Assembly (NCBI GenBank): GCA_023265025.1
Contig: JAHFUP010000002.1
Span: 62,001-126,000 of the forward strand
DNA length: 64,000 nucleotides
Source: Acidimicrobiia bacterium
GTDB taxonomy: Bacteria; Actinomycetota; Acidimicrobiia; Acidimicrobiales; AC-14
Direction: 5' to 3'
The position numbers and the translations under genes were made by a program. The notes beneath the pieces are model-generated. The model saw only the letters and a list, made by a program, of their open reading frames with translations, was not told the DNA's origin and ran no database searches. Positions 24,729-33,741 of this stretch are shown piece after piece (the stretch's first letter is position 1; each line of letters opens with the position of its first letter).

Positions 24729-25067
24729 ATGGGAACTGTTGCCTTTGCGGCTCCGCTTGTGCCGGGCAAGACCGATGCCTGGCGGGAGTGGATGGAGGAG
24801 GCGAGGGGACCTCGTGCCGCCGAACTCGCCGACTTCAACACGCGCCACGGCCTGACCCGCCACGCCGCGTGGCTGCAGCAGACGCCGATGGGAGACTTTG
24901 TGGTCGTCATCCACGAGGGACCGGGCGCCGAAGAGCTGCTGCCGAAGCTGGCGACCTCGGACAACGAGTTCGACGTGTGGTTCCGTGACAACGTTCAAGA
25001 GGTCCACGGCATGGACGTCTCGAACCCGCCGCCTCTGCCAGAGCTGGCTATCGACATCCGTTCGTAA
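24729..25067 (+). CDS. Small dimeric alpha/beta-barrel-like protein (DUF6176/EthD-like)
   Basis: A 112-residue protein: V-A-F-A-A-P-L-V-P-G-K opening strand, W-R-E-W-M-E-E helix, R-H-A-A-W-L-Q-Q-T-P and F-V-V-V-I-H-E-G-P-G-A strands, then a long helix. The secondary-structure order fits ferredoxin-like ABM/EthD proteins. GAGGGGG lies 5 bases before the ATG. No catalytic residues identified; function unknown. Confidence 0.7.
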   Translation: MGTVAFAAPLVPGKTDAWREWMEEARGPRAAELADFNTRHGLTRHAAWLQQTPMGDFVVVIHEGPGAEELLPKLATSDNEFDVWFRDNVQEVHGMDVSNPPPLPELAIDIRS

Positions 25068-25105
25068 CGCCGTCCCGCCCGAGCGGGACATCCCGGGCGC
25101 GTGCG

Positions 25106-25549
25106 CTACGGCTTGAGGGGCGGCGCCCATCGTGAACCACTGGAGGCCGTGAGGACGGCAACGGCGATTCCCTCAGCGTGGCAGACGTCGAGAAGGTGTG
25201 GATCGGCGGTGGCGAGAGCCTGCCTACGGGACCGAGCGACCTCGGCGGCGACACAGTCGGCGAGGCTGACCTGGCACCTGGTCCGGTGGTAGCTCCGTGC
25301 GCGAAGTCGTCCGGCCGCGGCGCCGATCGTCGCATCAACGGACACGCCATCGAGAAGGTGCAGCTGGGCAAGGTCGAGCGCCGCATCCTCCTCGTCCGCG
25401 CCGGAGAGGCGAACGAGGTGGTCGAGAACCTCCGCGACGCCGAGGGCGGTCAGCGACGAGTCGGCGACGCCGAGGAGCGGCCGGACCTCACTCGCGGCTC
25501 GTTCTCCCTTGAGATAGGCCAGAACGGCATAGGCGTCGAGAACCGTCAA
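25106..25549 (-). CDS. vapC: VapC-type PIN-domain toxin
   Basis: A 147-residue PIN nuclease with the first acidic residue D5 (V-L-D-A-Y-A-V-L-A-Y-L), a central E in V-A-E-V-L-D, and C-terminal S-L-A-D-C-V-A-A and T-A-D-P-H-L-L. Members cleave tRNA or rRNA. The TTG start overlaps the antitoxin's TGA (TTGA), so translation is coupled to the antitoxin, the usual order for vapBC. Confidence 0.9.
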   Translation of the reverse strand: MTVLDAYAVLAYLKGERAASEVRPLLGVADSSLTALGVAEVLDHLVRLSGADEEDAALDLAQLHLLDGVSVDATIGAAAGRLRARSYHRTRCQVSLADCVAAEVARSRRQALATADPHLLDVCHAEGIAVAVLTASSGSRWAPPLKP

Positions 25550-25791
25550 CGCGACGTTGCTCGCCGTGTCTCATCGGCTCGAGCCTCCTGGCGGGCACGG
25601 TCCGTGGCTGGCCCGCGACCTTGGTACTTGCCTTCAAGATCGTCGACCGGATGCTCACTGAGCGGCCGCATCACCACTCGGTCACCGAGGTCGACGACGA
25701 CGACGCGGCGTGTGTTCCAGCGTGCTCGGGTGTCGGCTGGGATGGAGACTTGGCCGTTGCGGGAGACCGTCATGACGTGAGCCTCGTTCAT
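25546..25791 (-). CDS. vapB: AbrB/MazE-type VapB antitoxin
   Basis: An 81-residue protein with a swapped-hairpin AbrB DNA-binding domain (V-S-R-N-G-Q-V-S-I-P-A-D-T-R; V-V-V-V-D-L-G-D-R-V-V-M) followed by a charged tail (D-D-L-E-G-K-Y-Q-G-R-G-P) that would wrap the toxin. Directly upstream is a pair of TTGTAT repeats spaced by two helical turns, a likely autoregulatory operator. Confidence 0.88.
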   Translation of the reverse strand: MNEAHVMTVSRNGQVSIPADTRARWNTRRVVVVDLGDRVVMRPLSEHPVDDLEGKYQGRGPATDRARQEARADETRRATSR

Positions 25792-25798
25792 GCCGCTA

Positions 25799-25828
25799 TT
25801 GTATGACCTCTGCACGCCGTTGTATAGC
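25799..25828. promoter_or_regulatory. Direct-repeat operator candidate for vapBC
   Basis: TTGTATGAC and TTGTATAGC occur 21 bases apart, placing them on the same face of the helix, 8 bases ahead of the antitoxin start. Confidence 0.45.
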
Positions 25829-25966
25829 GCAGTGCGCCGAGCTGCCGTTCGGCCCCAGCTGAACGCCTCGGTGGGTCCGAGTGAAAAATATGAACAAAGT
25901 CTTGAAGGCAACGGGAGAGTACGGAAGAATCCCCCCTTCGCCCGGCGGCCAACCAGAGGACGTTGA

Positions 25967-26611
25967 ATGTCAGAAATGCCGTGGTGGGTGCAGGGTCGGG
26001 AGGCCGTCGTTGCGGCCGCCGACCCATCGGAGTGGCGGGCTGAGGCGCCGGAGTACCACCTTTCCCACGAGCACGTACCGGCAGAGCGGACGTTCCAGTT
26101 CGAGCCTGACTCCCTGGAGGCGATCGTCGAGCGCGTTGTGCAGGTCTTCGAGTTGGAGGTGACCCATAAGCACGACCCGGCCACCTGGGCATCGGTGGTC
26201 ACCGAGCACTTCCGCACCAACGTCAACGGGGGCGACTGGGCCACGCCGGCCGACATCATCGACGTCGGCAGCTACAACCTATTCATCGGCGACAGCATCT
26301 TCTACCCCGCCGGGGCTGAAGGCTTCGACTCGTCGCACGATGTCTTCCACAACGCCCTCCCGTCCGGGTTCTTCTGGGAGGTGCTCGAGGTCCTCACCGG
26401 GCCGCCGGTGGTCACCTTCAAGTGGCGCCACTGGGGCAAGTTCGATGGCGAGTACAAGGGCGTCGCGCCCACCGGGGAGACGATCCAGATGTTCGGCGTG
26501 ACCGTGGCCAAGGTCGCCGACGACCTGCGCCTGCTCCAGGTAGAGCACTACTACGACCCGAACCAGCTGCTCAGCAAGCTGGCCGGCGGCTGCCCGGTCG
26601 CCAGGAGCTGA
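25967..26611 (+). CDS. SnoaL/NTF2-like protein
   Basis: A 214-residue protein. The C-terminal half has the cone-like order of SnoaL-type proteins, including T-F-K-W-R-H-W-G-K-F-D-G-E-Y and T-G-E-T-I-Q-M-F-G-V-T-V-A-K-V-A-D-D-L-R. The N-terminal half contains F-R-T-N-V-N and is probably a second such module. The start is fixed by AGAGGA 6 bases before the ATG. Enzymatic activity cannot be assigned. Confidence 0.75.
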   Translation: MSEMPWWVQGREAVVAAADPSEWRAEAPEYHLSHEHVPAERTFQFEPDSLEAIVERVVQVFELEVTHKHDPATWASVVTEHFRTNVNGGDWATPADIIDVGSYNLFIGDSIFYPAGAEGFDSSHDVFHNALPSGFFWEVLEVLTGPPVVTFKWRHWGKFDGEYKGVAPTGETIQMFGVTVAKVADDLRLLQVEHYYDPNQLLSKLAGGCPVARS

Positions 26612-26685
26612 CCCCTGGCCGGAGCGGCCGCTAGCGCCTCGCCGGCTCGCCCACGAACGAAACTGTGGGCTGCCACACTTTCTCT

Positions 26686-29600
26686 GTGCGGCGATTCGGG
26701 TACATCGGTGGGGGCTCGGAGAAGTTCTGGGAGATCGATCGGGCCGGCGGGTCGGTGACCGTCCGTTTCGGGCGCATCGGCACCGCCGGCCAGACGCAGG
26801 TGAAGGATCTCGGCAGCGATCAGGCCGCCGGCGCCCAGGTCGCCAAGCTCGTGGCCGAGAAGGTCAGGAAGGGGTACGTCGAGGGCGGCTCGGCGCCGGC
26901 CGCGCCCGGGGCGGCGAGCCCGACGACGCCGAAGCCCATGCCGGCCCCGCCCAGAGCCACCGCCGATGAGGATCGGGACGAGGACGCATGGACGGTCCCG
27001 CCGGCCTGGTGGCGGCAGGCGGAGCCGTTCCGCGGGCGGAGCCCGGCACGCGCGTTCGTCCCGGACCCGGCCGCGGCGGAGGTCGTCGCCGGCGTACGTG
27101 CGCGCGGCCGGTTCACTCACGTACTCGACCACCCCAACTCCGATGTCGAGCTCGTGGCGCTGGCTCGCCGCCACATGAGCAGGTCGGCCGGCAGCCAGGC
27201 CGACCCCTTGGGCGCCGCCGTCGTGGCCACGATCATCTCGATCGGGGCCGAGTGGCGCGACCGGGACCGGCTCCCGGCCATCGCCGACGAATGGGTCGCG
27301 GACCAGGGGGTCGTGTTTTCGGCCGAGGCAGCCGCGTTCCTCGACCGCGTCCACCTCACCACCTGGGGCGCTCCGGCACCCGGCAAGTACCCCGACCTGA
27401 TCGTGCTCCCGGTGGCGCCCGGCGTCCATGGGAACCGGAACGGCGATCCGGCCATCCTGGCCCGGGTGCGTGCGTTCCTGGCCGCGGCCGACGATTCGGA
27501 CTATGCGTCGGCCACCGCCCGGCTGGCTGAACTCCGCACCGGTGCGATCGGTACCCACCTCGTCACCTCGTACCTCCTGCCGACGGAGCAGCAGTGGGTC
27601 GACGCGGACATTGCGCTGGCCCTCGGAGCGGGCGCGGGGACGCTGCTCTCCGTGGTCCTCCCGTCGGTGACGACGGAGCCCCAGGCGACGGCGATCCTCG
27701 ACGCGACCGGCATCTGGCCCGCGACCCTCCCGCCGGCGTTCCACAGCATGGCCGCCCAGATCGGTCCCGACGTCGCACCCGTTCTGGCCCGCATCTTCGA
27801 TACCGGCATCGACGCGGCCAGGAAGCGCCGGGTCGTGTCCATGCTCGGCGAGATCCCGACCGACACCGCCTTTGGGCTCCTGCTCGACCGGCTTGACCAG
27901 AAGCACGTCCAACCGGTGGTGCTCGAGGCGATCGCCCGGTTCCCGCGCCGCGCCGCGCGCCTCCTCGCCGAGGTCGCCACTGGATCCGGGCAGAAGGCCA
28001 CGGCCGCGCGCGAGTTCCTCCGGGGCCACGCCATCTCCCACCCCGGCGTCGTCGAGCGCGTCCGCCCCGAGCTCTCCGCCGCCGCCATGAAGGTCGTCGA
28101 CAGCATCACTGCGTCCGGCGCCCGGGTGCCAGAGGCGGAGGCCGACCGGCAGCCCTCGGTGCTCGTGACCCCGCCGTGGACCGCCCGCCGGGCGCGACCG
28201 AACCCCGTCGTGGTCGAGGGCATAGGCCGCGCTACCCCGACCGTGCTCCGGTGGAGGCCGGGCGAGCGGGCGTTGTGGGCCGAGGCTGACAGCGACGATT
28301 GGTACCTCTCCGAGGTACAGGACTGGACTCCTTGGGTCGTGAGGGCGATCACAGGAAACGATTGGCGCCAGCTCGGGATCTTCGCCATGGCTCCCGAGGA
28401 AATGGTCCGCCCCCATCTGGGCCGGGCCCAACCGGCGGGGCATTACGACGCCCTCCCGTCGCTGCGCCGCGTCCTTGCCCGATTCGAAGAGGACGCCGCC
28501 GGCTTCGCGCTGCGCTGCGTCGCCATGCGGCCGGCGTCGATGGCCCCGGTGCTGCTGCCCCTCGAGGGGTCCGAGATCGCGGCGCGGATTGCTGACTGGT
28601 ACGCCCGGTCCAAGGCGGTACGGCCTGTGGCGCTCGCCTGGTTCGACCGCCACCCCGCGGCGGCCGCCCGCGACCTCGTCCCGCCGGCGCTGGGCAAGCC
28701 CGGCAAGGAGCGGTCGAACGCCGAGGCTGCGCTCCGGGCGCTCGACCAGGGCGGCCACCGTGACGAGATACGCGCCGCGGCTGCGGCGCTCGGAGCCGAG
28801 GCGACCGAGGCCATCGATGCCATGCTCGCCGTCGACCCGCTCCAGCTCCTCCCGGCCCGCATCCCGGCGCCGCCGGCGTGGCTCGACCCGGTACACCTGC
28901 CCCAGGTGCTCCTCCGCGACCGCACTGGGGCACTGCCGGCGCCGGCCGTCGGCCACCTCATCACCATGCTGGCCATGTCGAAGCCCGGCGACACCTACGC
29001 CGGCGTCGACCTCGTACGAGAGGCAGTCGACCCGGCGTCCCTCGCCGACATGGCATGGGCCGTCTTCGAGCGGTGGGGCGCCGCCGGCTACCCCAACAAG
29101 GAAGCCTGGGCCCTCGACGCCCTCGGGATGGTCGGTGACGACGAGACCGTTCGCCGCCTCGCCCCGCTGATCCGGGTGTGGCCCGGCGAGGCCGCCCACA
29201 AGCGGGCGGTCAACGCGCTGGACGTCCTGTCGGCCATCGGGACCGACGTCGCCCTCATGCACCTGCACGGGATCGCCGAGAAGGCCAAGTTCGCCGGCCT
29301 CAAGAACGCGGCGCGGACCAAGATGGAGGAGGTGGCCGACGGCCTGGGCCTGACCGCCGACCAGCTCGCCGATCGGCTGGTGCCCGACTTCGGGCTCGAC
29401 GACGACGGCGCCATGCTTCTCGACTACGGCGACCGCCGGTTTCGCGTCGGCTTCGACGAGCAGCTGAAGCCGGTCGTCGCCGACGAGGACGGCTCCCGGC
29501 GCAAGCTCCTGCCCAAGCCCGGGCCGAAGGACGACGCCACCCTGGCGCCGGCCGCGTACGCCCGTTTCGCCGGCCTGAAGAAGGACGTGAAGACGGTGGC

Positions 29601-30303
29601 GGCCGACCAGATCCGCCGCTTCGAGCAGGCCATGGTCAACGGCCGGCGGTGGACCGCAGCGGAGCAGCGGACGCTCTTCGTCGAGCACCCCCTGCTGCGG
29701 CACCTCGCCCGGCGGCTGGTCTGGGTCACCTTCGACGGCGAGGACCGTCCCGCCGGCTCGTTCCGGGTCGCCGAGGACCAGAGCCTGGCCGACGCCGGCG
29801 ACGACGAGCTCACCCTGACCGGCGACACCGTGGTTGGCATTGCCCACCCGCTCCAGCTCGACGACACACTGGGCGCATGGTCCGACGTCTTTGCCGACTA
29901 TGAGATCCTCCAGCCCTTCCCCCAGCTCGGTCGCGACGTGCACCACCTCACCGCCGAGGAGCGCACGGGCCGGATCCTCCACCGCTTCGTGGGGACCACG
30001 GCGTACACGGGGAAGGTCCTCGGCCTCTCGCATCGAGGATGGGCGCGGGGATCGCCCATGGACGCCGGCGTGTCCAACGTCACCTACAAGGTCGTCCCGG
30101 GTGGCAGGGCGGTGATCGTCGACCTCGACCCTGGCATCATCGCCGGCGCGGCCATGGACGCCCCCGAGCAGACCATCGCCGGCGTCTGGCTGAACGACGG
30201 CCCCGCCGACTATGGCAATTCCCGGGGGAACCTCGCGTTCGACCTTCTCGACGAGATCACCGCGTCCGAGCTGCTGCGCGACCTCGAGATGCTGCGGTCG
30301 TGA
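26686..30303 (+). CDS. WGR-DUF4132 (MolR/YehI-like) giant protein
   Basis: About 1205 residues. An N-terminal WGR domain (about 1-75: R-R-F-G-Y-I-G-G-G-S-E-K-F-W-E-I; V-R-F-G-R-I-G-T-A-G) is normally a nucleic-acid or poly-ADP-ribose-associated module. A Pro-rich linker and a long helical HEAT-like middle (about 140-880) follow. The C-terminal DUF4132 domain has V-W-V-T-F-D-G and F-V-G-T-T-A-Y-T-G. It is the first gene of the five-gene WGR/MoxR/DUF5682/VWA/SWIM operon and matches E. coli YehI in architecture. The GTG start is placed where the WGR domain begins; a GTG seven codons earlier lies in a small TGTGG-GCTG-CCACA palindrome. Molecular role unknown; inferred substrate-recognition or effector subunit. 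Confidence 0.9.
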   Translation: MRRFGYIGGGSEKFWEIDRAGGSVTVRFGRIGTAGQTQVKDLGSDQAAGAQVAKLVAEKVRKGYVEGGSAPAAPGAASPTTPKPMPAPPRATADEDRDEDAWTVPPAWWRQAEPFRGRSPARAFVPDPAAAEVVAGVRARGRFTHVLDHPNSDVELVALARRHMSRSAGSQADPLGAAVVATIISIGAEWRDRDRLPAIADEWVADQGVVFSAEAAAFLDRVHLTTWGAPAPGKYPDLIVLPVAPGVHGNRNGDPAILARVRAFLAAADDSDYASATARLAELRTGAIGTHLVTSYLLPTEQQWVDADIALALGAGAGTLLSVVLPSVTTEPQATAILDATGIWPATLPPAFHSMAAQIGPDVAPVLARIFDTGIDAARKRRVVSMLGEIPTDTAFGLLLDRLDQKHVQPVVLEAIARFPRRAARLLAEVATGSGQKATAAREFLRGHAISHPGVVERVRPELSAAAMKVVDSITASGARVPEAEADRQPSVLVTPPWTARRARPNPVVVEGIGRATPTVLRWRPGERALWAEADSDDWYLSEVQDWTPWVVRAITGNDWRQLGIFAMAPEEMVRPHLGRAQPAGHYDALPSLRRVLARFEEDAAGFALRCVAMRPASMAPVLLPLEGSEIAARIADWYARSKAVRPVALAWFDRHPAAAARDLVPPALGKPGKERSNAEAALRALDQGGHRDEIRAAAAALGAEATEAIDAMLAVDPLQLLPARIPAPPAWLDPVHLPQVLLRDRTGALPAPAVGHLITMLAMSKPGDTYAGVDLVREAVDPASLADMAWAVFERWGAAGYPNKEAWALDALGMVGDDETVRRLAPLIRVWPGEAAHKRAVNALDVLSAIGTDVALMHLHGIAEKAKFAGLKNAARTKMEEVADGLGLTADQLADRLVPDFGLDDDGAMLLDYGDRRFRVGFDEQLKPVVADEDGSRRKLLPKPGPKDDATLAPAAYARFAGLKKDVKTVAADQIRRFEQAMVNGRRWTAAEQRTLFVEHPLLRHLARRLVWVTFDGEDRPAGSFRVAEDQSLADAGDDELTLTGDTVVGIAHPLQLDDTLGAWSDVFADYEILQPFPQLGRDVHHLTAEERTGRILHRFVGTTAYTGKVLGLSHRGWARGSPMDAGVSNVTYKVVPGGRAVIVDLDPGIIAGAAMDAPEQTIAGVWLNDGPADYGNSRGNLAFDLLDEITASELLRDLEMLRS

Positions 30304-30360
30304 CCGGCCCGGGAGGCCGGTCCGAAAAGCACTCACTGGGACGCACTCCCGGAGGGAGTG
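30302..30360 (+). promoter_or_regulatory. Two consecutive hairpins between WGR-DUF4132 and the MoxR ATPase gene
   Basis: First hairpin GACCGGCC-CGGGA-GGCCGGTC overlaps the WGR-DUF4132 stop codon. Second hairpin CACTCCC-GGA-GGGAGTG contains the GGAGGGAG ribosome binding site of the ATPase gene in its loop and 3' arm. This is the only gap in an otherwise overlapping operon; it may attenuate transcription and gate translation. Confidence 0.65.
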
Positions 30361-30367
30361 TGGGCCA

Positions 30368-31462
30368 GTGACCATCGTCGATCCTCGCGTCCAGCGCCCG
30401 CCGGCGGAGCTGCGCTGGGCCGGCGAGCTCGACCGGCTGCGGGCGACCGACAAGGCGCCCCGGCCACCGGGCTGGAGCCTCAGCCTCGACGCGGCCCGGC
30501 GGTTCATCGTCGGTGACGCCCGCGACAAGATCGAGCGGAAGTTCGTCGGCGACGCGTCGCTGATCGACCGCTGCCTCGTGAGCCTGGCGACCAGTCGCGG
30601 GCTCCTGCTGATCGGTGAGCCCGGCACGGCCAAGTCGCTGCTCTCTGAGCTGCTGGCCGCCGCAGTCTCCGGAACGTCCACGCTGACCATCCAGGGCGGC
30701 GCGGCGACCACCGAGGACCAGATCCGTTACGGGTGGAACTACGCGCTCCTCGTCGCCGAGGGCCCGTCGGAGCGCTCGCTGGTGCCGGCGCCGGTGCTGC
30801 GCGGCATGCGCGAGGGCAAGCTCGTCCGCTTCGAGGAGGTGACGCGCTGCCCCCTGGAGGTCCAGGACTCCCTGCTCTCGTTGCTGTCCGACCGGGTCAT
30901 GGCGATCCCGGAGCTGACGGGCGACGCCGGAATGGTGTTCGGCGTCGAGGGGTTCAACATCATCGCCACCGCCAACACGCGTGATCGCGGCGTGAACGAG
31001 ATGAGCGCCGCGCTCAAGCGGCGGTTCAACTTCGAGACGGTGTTCCCGATCCCCGATTTGGAGACCGAGCTGGCGCTGGTCGAGTCGGAGGCCACGACGC
31101 TCCTCCGCCGTTCGGGCGTGGAGGTCGCCCCCCGGCGTGACGTCCTCGAGGTCCTGGTCACGACGTTCCGCGAGCTGCGCGACGGCGTGACCGAGGCCGG
31201 CGACCCTCTCGACCGCATGTCCGCGGTGATGAGCACTGCCGAGGCGGTCTCGGTGGCCCACGCCGTCGGCCTTCGGGGCTGGTTCCTGCGGGGCGAGGCC
31301 GGCGCGCCGGCCGACGTCGTCGAGTGCCTCGCCGGGACGGCGGCCAAGGACGACGCCGAGGACCTCGCCCGGCTGCGCCGCTACTTCGAGCAGCAGGTGC
31401 CACGAAAGAAGGGCCGGCACTGGAAGGCCCTTCACGACGCCCGCCACCTCCTGCCCGGTTGA
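30368..31462 (+). CDS. MoxR-type AAA+ ATPase (YehL-like)
   Basis: A 364-residue ATPase: Walker A G-E-P-G-T-A-K-S (83-90), a Walker B-like K-L-V-R-F-E-E-V (151-158) with Glu-Glu instead of the usual Asp-Glu, sensor 1 I-A-T-A-N-T-R-D (199-206) and the arginine-finger segment A-L-K-R-R-F-N-F. MoxR ATPases work with VWA proteins to remodel or activate targets. The GTG start is set by the GGAGGGAG ribosome binding site. The stop overlaps the DUF5682 TTG start (TTGA). Confidence 0.92.
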   Translation: MTIVDPRVQRPPAELRWAGELDRLRATDKAPRPPGWSLSLDAARRFIVGDARDKIERKFVGDASLIDRCLVSLATSRGLLLIGEPGTAKSLLSELLAAAVSGTSTLTIQGGAATTEDQIRYGWNYALLVAEGPSERSLVPAPVLRGMREGKLVRFEEVTRCPLEVQDSLLSLLSDRVMAIPELTGDAGMVFGVEGFNIIATANTRDRGVNEMSAALKRRFNFETVFPIPDLETELALVESEATTLLRRSGVEVAPRRDVLEVLVTTFRELRDGVTEAGDPLDRMSAVMSTAEAVSVAHAVGLRGWFLRGEAGAPADVVECLAGTAAKDDAEDLARLRRYFEQQVPRKKGRHWKALHDARHLLPG

Positions 31463-33741
31463 CGGGCGCCACCTTCGTCGGCGTCAGGCACCACAGCCCG
31501 GCGTGCGCGCGCGTCGTGCGAGACGTGATCGACGACCTGCGGCCGGCGCACGTCCTCGTCGAGGGCCCAGCCGACATGAACGCCCGCATGGACGAAGTCC
31601 TGCTCGACCACGACCTGCCCGTCGCCATCTTCACCAGCTACCGCGACGACGACCGCCACCACGCGTCGTGGAGCCCGTTGTGCGCCCACTCGCCGGAGTG
31701 GGTCGCGCTCACGGAGGGCCGGCGCCGGGGTGCCGAGGTCCGCTTCATCGACCTGCCGGCGTGGCACCCCGCCTTCGCCGACCGGGCCAACCGCTATGCC
31801 GACGCCGAGCGCCGCCACACCGACGCCGTCGAGCGCCTGTGCCGGGCGTTCGCCGTCGACAACGTCGACACCCTGTGGGACCACCTCTTCGAGATCGCGC
31901 CCGGCGCCGATTTGGCCGGCCACCTGACCGCCTACTTCGACCTCGTGCGGGGTGACGCGGCCGCATCCGACTCGGACACCGAGCGCGAGGCGTACATGTC
32001 CCGCTGGGTCCGCGCTGCTGTCGCCGACGCCGGCGGCCGCCCGGTCGTGGTCGTCACCGGCGGGTTCCACCGGCCGGCGCTGGTTCGGTTGTGCGACGCC
32101 GGCCTTGAGGAGGCCGCGGGCTGGCCCGAGGTACCCGCCTTCCCGGAGGGATCGGTGGGCGGCAGCTACCTCGTGCCCTTCTCGTTCCGTCGCCTTGACG
32201 CCTTCGACGGCTACCAGTCGGGTATGCCGTCGCCCCGGTACTACCAACGGCTCTGGGAGGCCGGCACTGAGGCGGCGGCCGAGGACATCGTGGCGTCGGT
32301 TGTCGCCCGGCTCCGGGGCCGGCGCCAGCCGGTCTCGACCGCCGACCTCGTCGCCGCCCGCACGCTGGCCTTGGGCCTGGCCCGTCTCCGCGGCCACCCG
32401 ACGCCGGGGCGCACCGACGTGCTCGACGGCCTGGCCAGCGCCCTCGTCACCGATGCCCTGGACCGTCCTCTCCCCTGGAGCGGGCGGGGGCGGCTGGCTG
32501 CCGGCACCGATCCTGTCGTGGTCGAGATGGTCGCTGCGCTCTCCGGCGACACCCTCGGCCGGCTCCACCCGGCCACGCCCCACCCGCCACTGCTGTACGA
32601 CGTAGCCGCCGAGCTGGAGCGGTGCTCGATCCCCGAGGCCGGCGACGTGCGCGCCGACCTCACCGCGCCCGCGGGCCTGGCGGTCAGCCGGGTGCTCCAC
32701 CGTCTGCGGGTCCTGTCGATCCCCGGGATCGTGCGGCGGTCGGGGCCGGACGCCGGCGGCGACCCGGTGCTGGTCGAGACGTGGGAGCTGCGGGAGCACG
32801 ACATGCGCCTGCCGGCGCTCATCGAGGCCGGCTCCTACGGTGCCACCCTCGCCGCCGCGGCCGCCGCCGCCGTTGGCGACCGGTTCGCCCTGTCGGGCAG
32901 CGACGCCGGCGCCCTGGCGTCCGTGCTCTTCGACGCCGCCCTGTGCGGCCTCGACGAGCTCTCCGACCGGGTGGTGGCCGACGTCGGCCGCCTCATCGGC
33001 GCCGCCGCCGACGTGGGCGACGTCGGCGCGTTGCTGGCCACCGCGCTCGGCCTGTGGCGCCACGACCGCCTGCTGGGCGCGGCCGGCAGCGTGGCGCTCG
33101 CCGGCGTGGTCGACGCGGCCACCACCCGGGTCCTGTGGCTGGTGGAGGTGATCCGCGGCGGGCCGGCGCCGGCCGACGACGGCCGCCTGCGGGCGCTCGT
33201 CGCCGTGCGCGACGCGGTGATCCATGCCGGCGCCGTCCTCAGCGTCGACCGGCGCTCGGTCCTCGACGCGTGCCTGCGCGCCGCCGGCCCGGACCGCCCG
33301 CCGGACCTGCGGGGCGCGGCGGTCGGCATGGTGTGGGCCCTCGACGAGGAGGGGGCGGCGGGGGCGACCACGGCCGAGCGGACGGTCCGCAACGCCGGCC
33401 GGGCCGATGTGCTCGGTGACTTCCTCGCCGGCATGTTCGCCGTGGCGCGCGAGCAGGTGCTGGGCGCCGACCCGCCGGGCATCGTGGGCCTGCTCGACGA
33501 GCTCATCGGTCGTTTCGGCGACGCCGACTTCCTCGTCGCCCTGCCCGCCCTTCGTCTGGCGTTCTCGTGGTTCCCGCCCCGGGAGCGCGAGCAGATCGCC
33601 CACCGGCTTCTCGAGGGGCGCGGCCTGAAGGGGTCGGCGTCGTCGCTGCTGCGCCTGCACGCCGATCCGGCGACCGTGGCCCGGGGTCGTGCCGTCGAGG
33701 CCCGTGTCGACGACCTCCTCACGCGGGAAGCCCTGCTTTGA
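31459..33741 (+). CDS. DUF5682 protein (YehM-like)
   Basis: A 760-residue protein. The N-terminus reads F-V-G-V-R-H-H-S-P-A-C-A, then H-V-L-V-E-G-P-A-D, and V-V-V-V-T-G-G-F-H-R-P-A-L in the first third, the typical DUF5682 conservation. Its histidine/glutamate pattern recalls ChaN/TiKi-like folds, but no activity is established. The middle and C-terminal parts are Ala/Leu-rich helices. The TTG start overlaps the ATPase stop and the TGA overlaps the VWA start, so it is locked between its MoxR and VWA partners. Confidence 0.88.
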   Translation: MTGATFVGVRHHSPACARVVRDVIDDLRPAHVLVEGPADMNARMDEVLLDHDLPVAIFTSYRDDDRHHASWSPLCAHSPEWVALTEGRRRGAEVRFIDLPAWHPAFADRANRYADAERRHTDAVERLCRAFAVDNVDTLWDHLFEIAPGADLAGHLTAYFDLVRGDAAASDSDTEREAYMSRWVRAAVADAGGRPVVVVTGGFHRPALVRLCDAGLEEAAGWPEVPAFPEGSVGGSYLVPFSFRRLDAFDGYQSGMPSPRYYQRLWEAGTEAAAEDIVASVVARLRGRRQPVSTADLVAARTLALGLARLRGHPTPGRTDVLDGLASALVTDALDRPLPWSGRGRLAAGTDPVVVEMVAALSGDTLGRLHPATPHPPLLYDVAAELERCSIPEAGDVRADLTAPAGLAVSRVLHRLRVLSIPGIVRRSGPDAGGDPVLVETWELREHDMRLPALIEAGSYGATLAAAAAAAVGDRFALSGSDAGALASVLFDAALCGLDELSDRVVADVGRLIGAAADVGDVGALLATALGLWRHDRLLGAAGSVALAGVVDAATTRVLWLVEVIRGGPAPADDGRLRALVAVRDAVIHAGAVLSVDRRSVLDACLRAAGPDRPPDLRGAAVGMVWALDEEGAAGATTAERTVRNAGRADVLGDFLAGMFAVAREQVLGADPPGIVGLLDELIGRFGDADFLVALPALRLAFSWFPPREREQIAHRLLEGRGLKGSASSLLRLHADPATVARGRAVEARVDDLLTREALL

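Noticed and set aside
26664-26677. TGTGG-GCTG-CCACA palindrome before WGR-DUF4132 as an operator
   Set aside because: Only a 5-bp stem, and its position inside possible coding sequence depends on which GTG is used; too weak to call.
26551-30711. 1386-codon open frame on the minus strand opposite WGR-DUF4132
   Set aside because: A GC-rich antisense shadow: no domain, biased His/Arg/Gly composition, and it runs across two real plus-strand genes.
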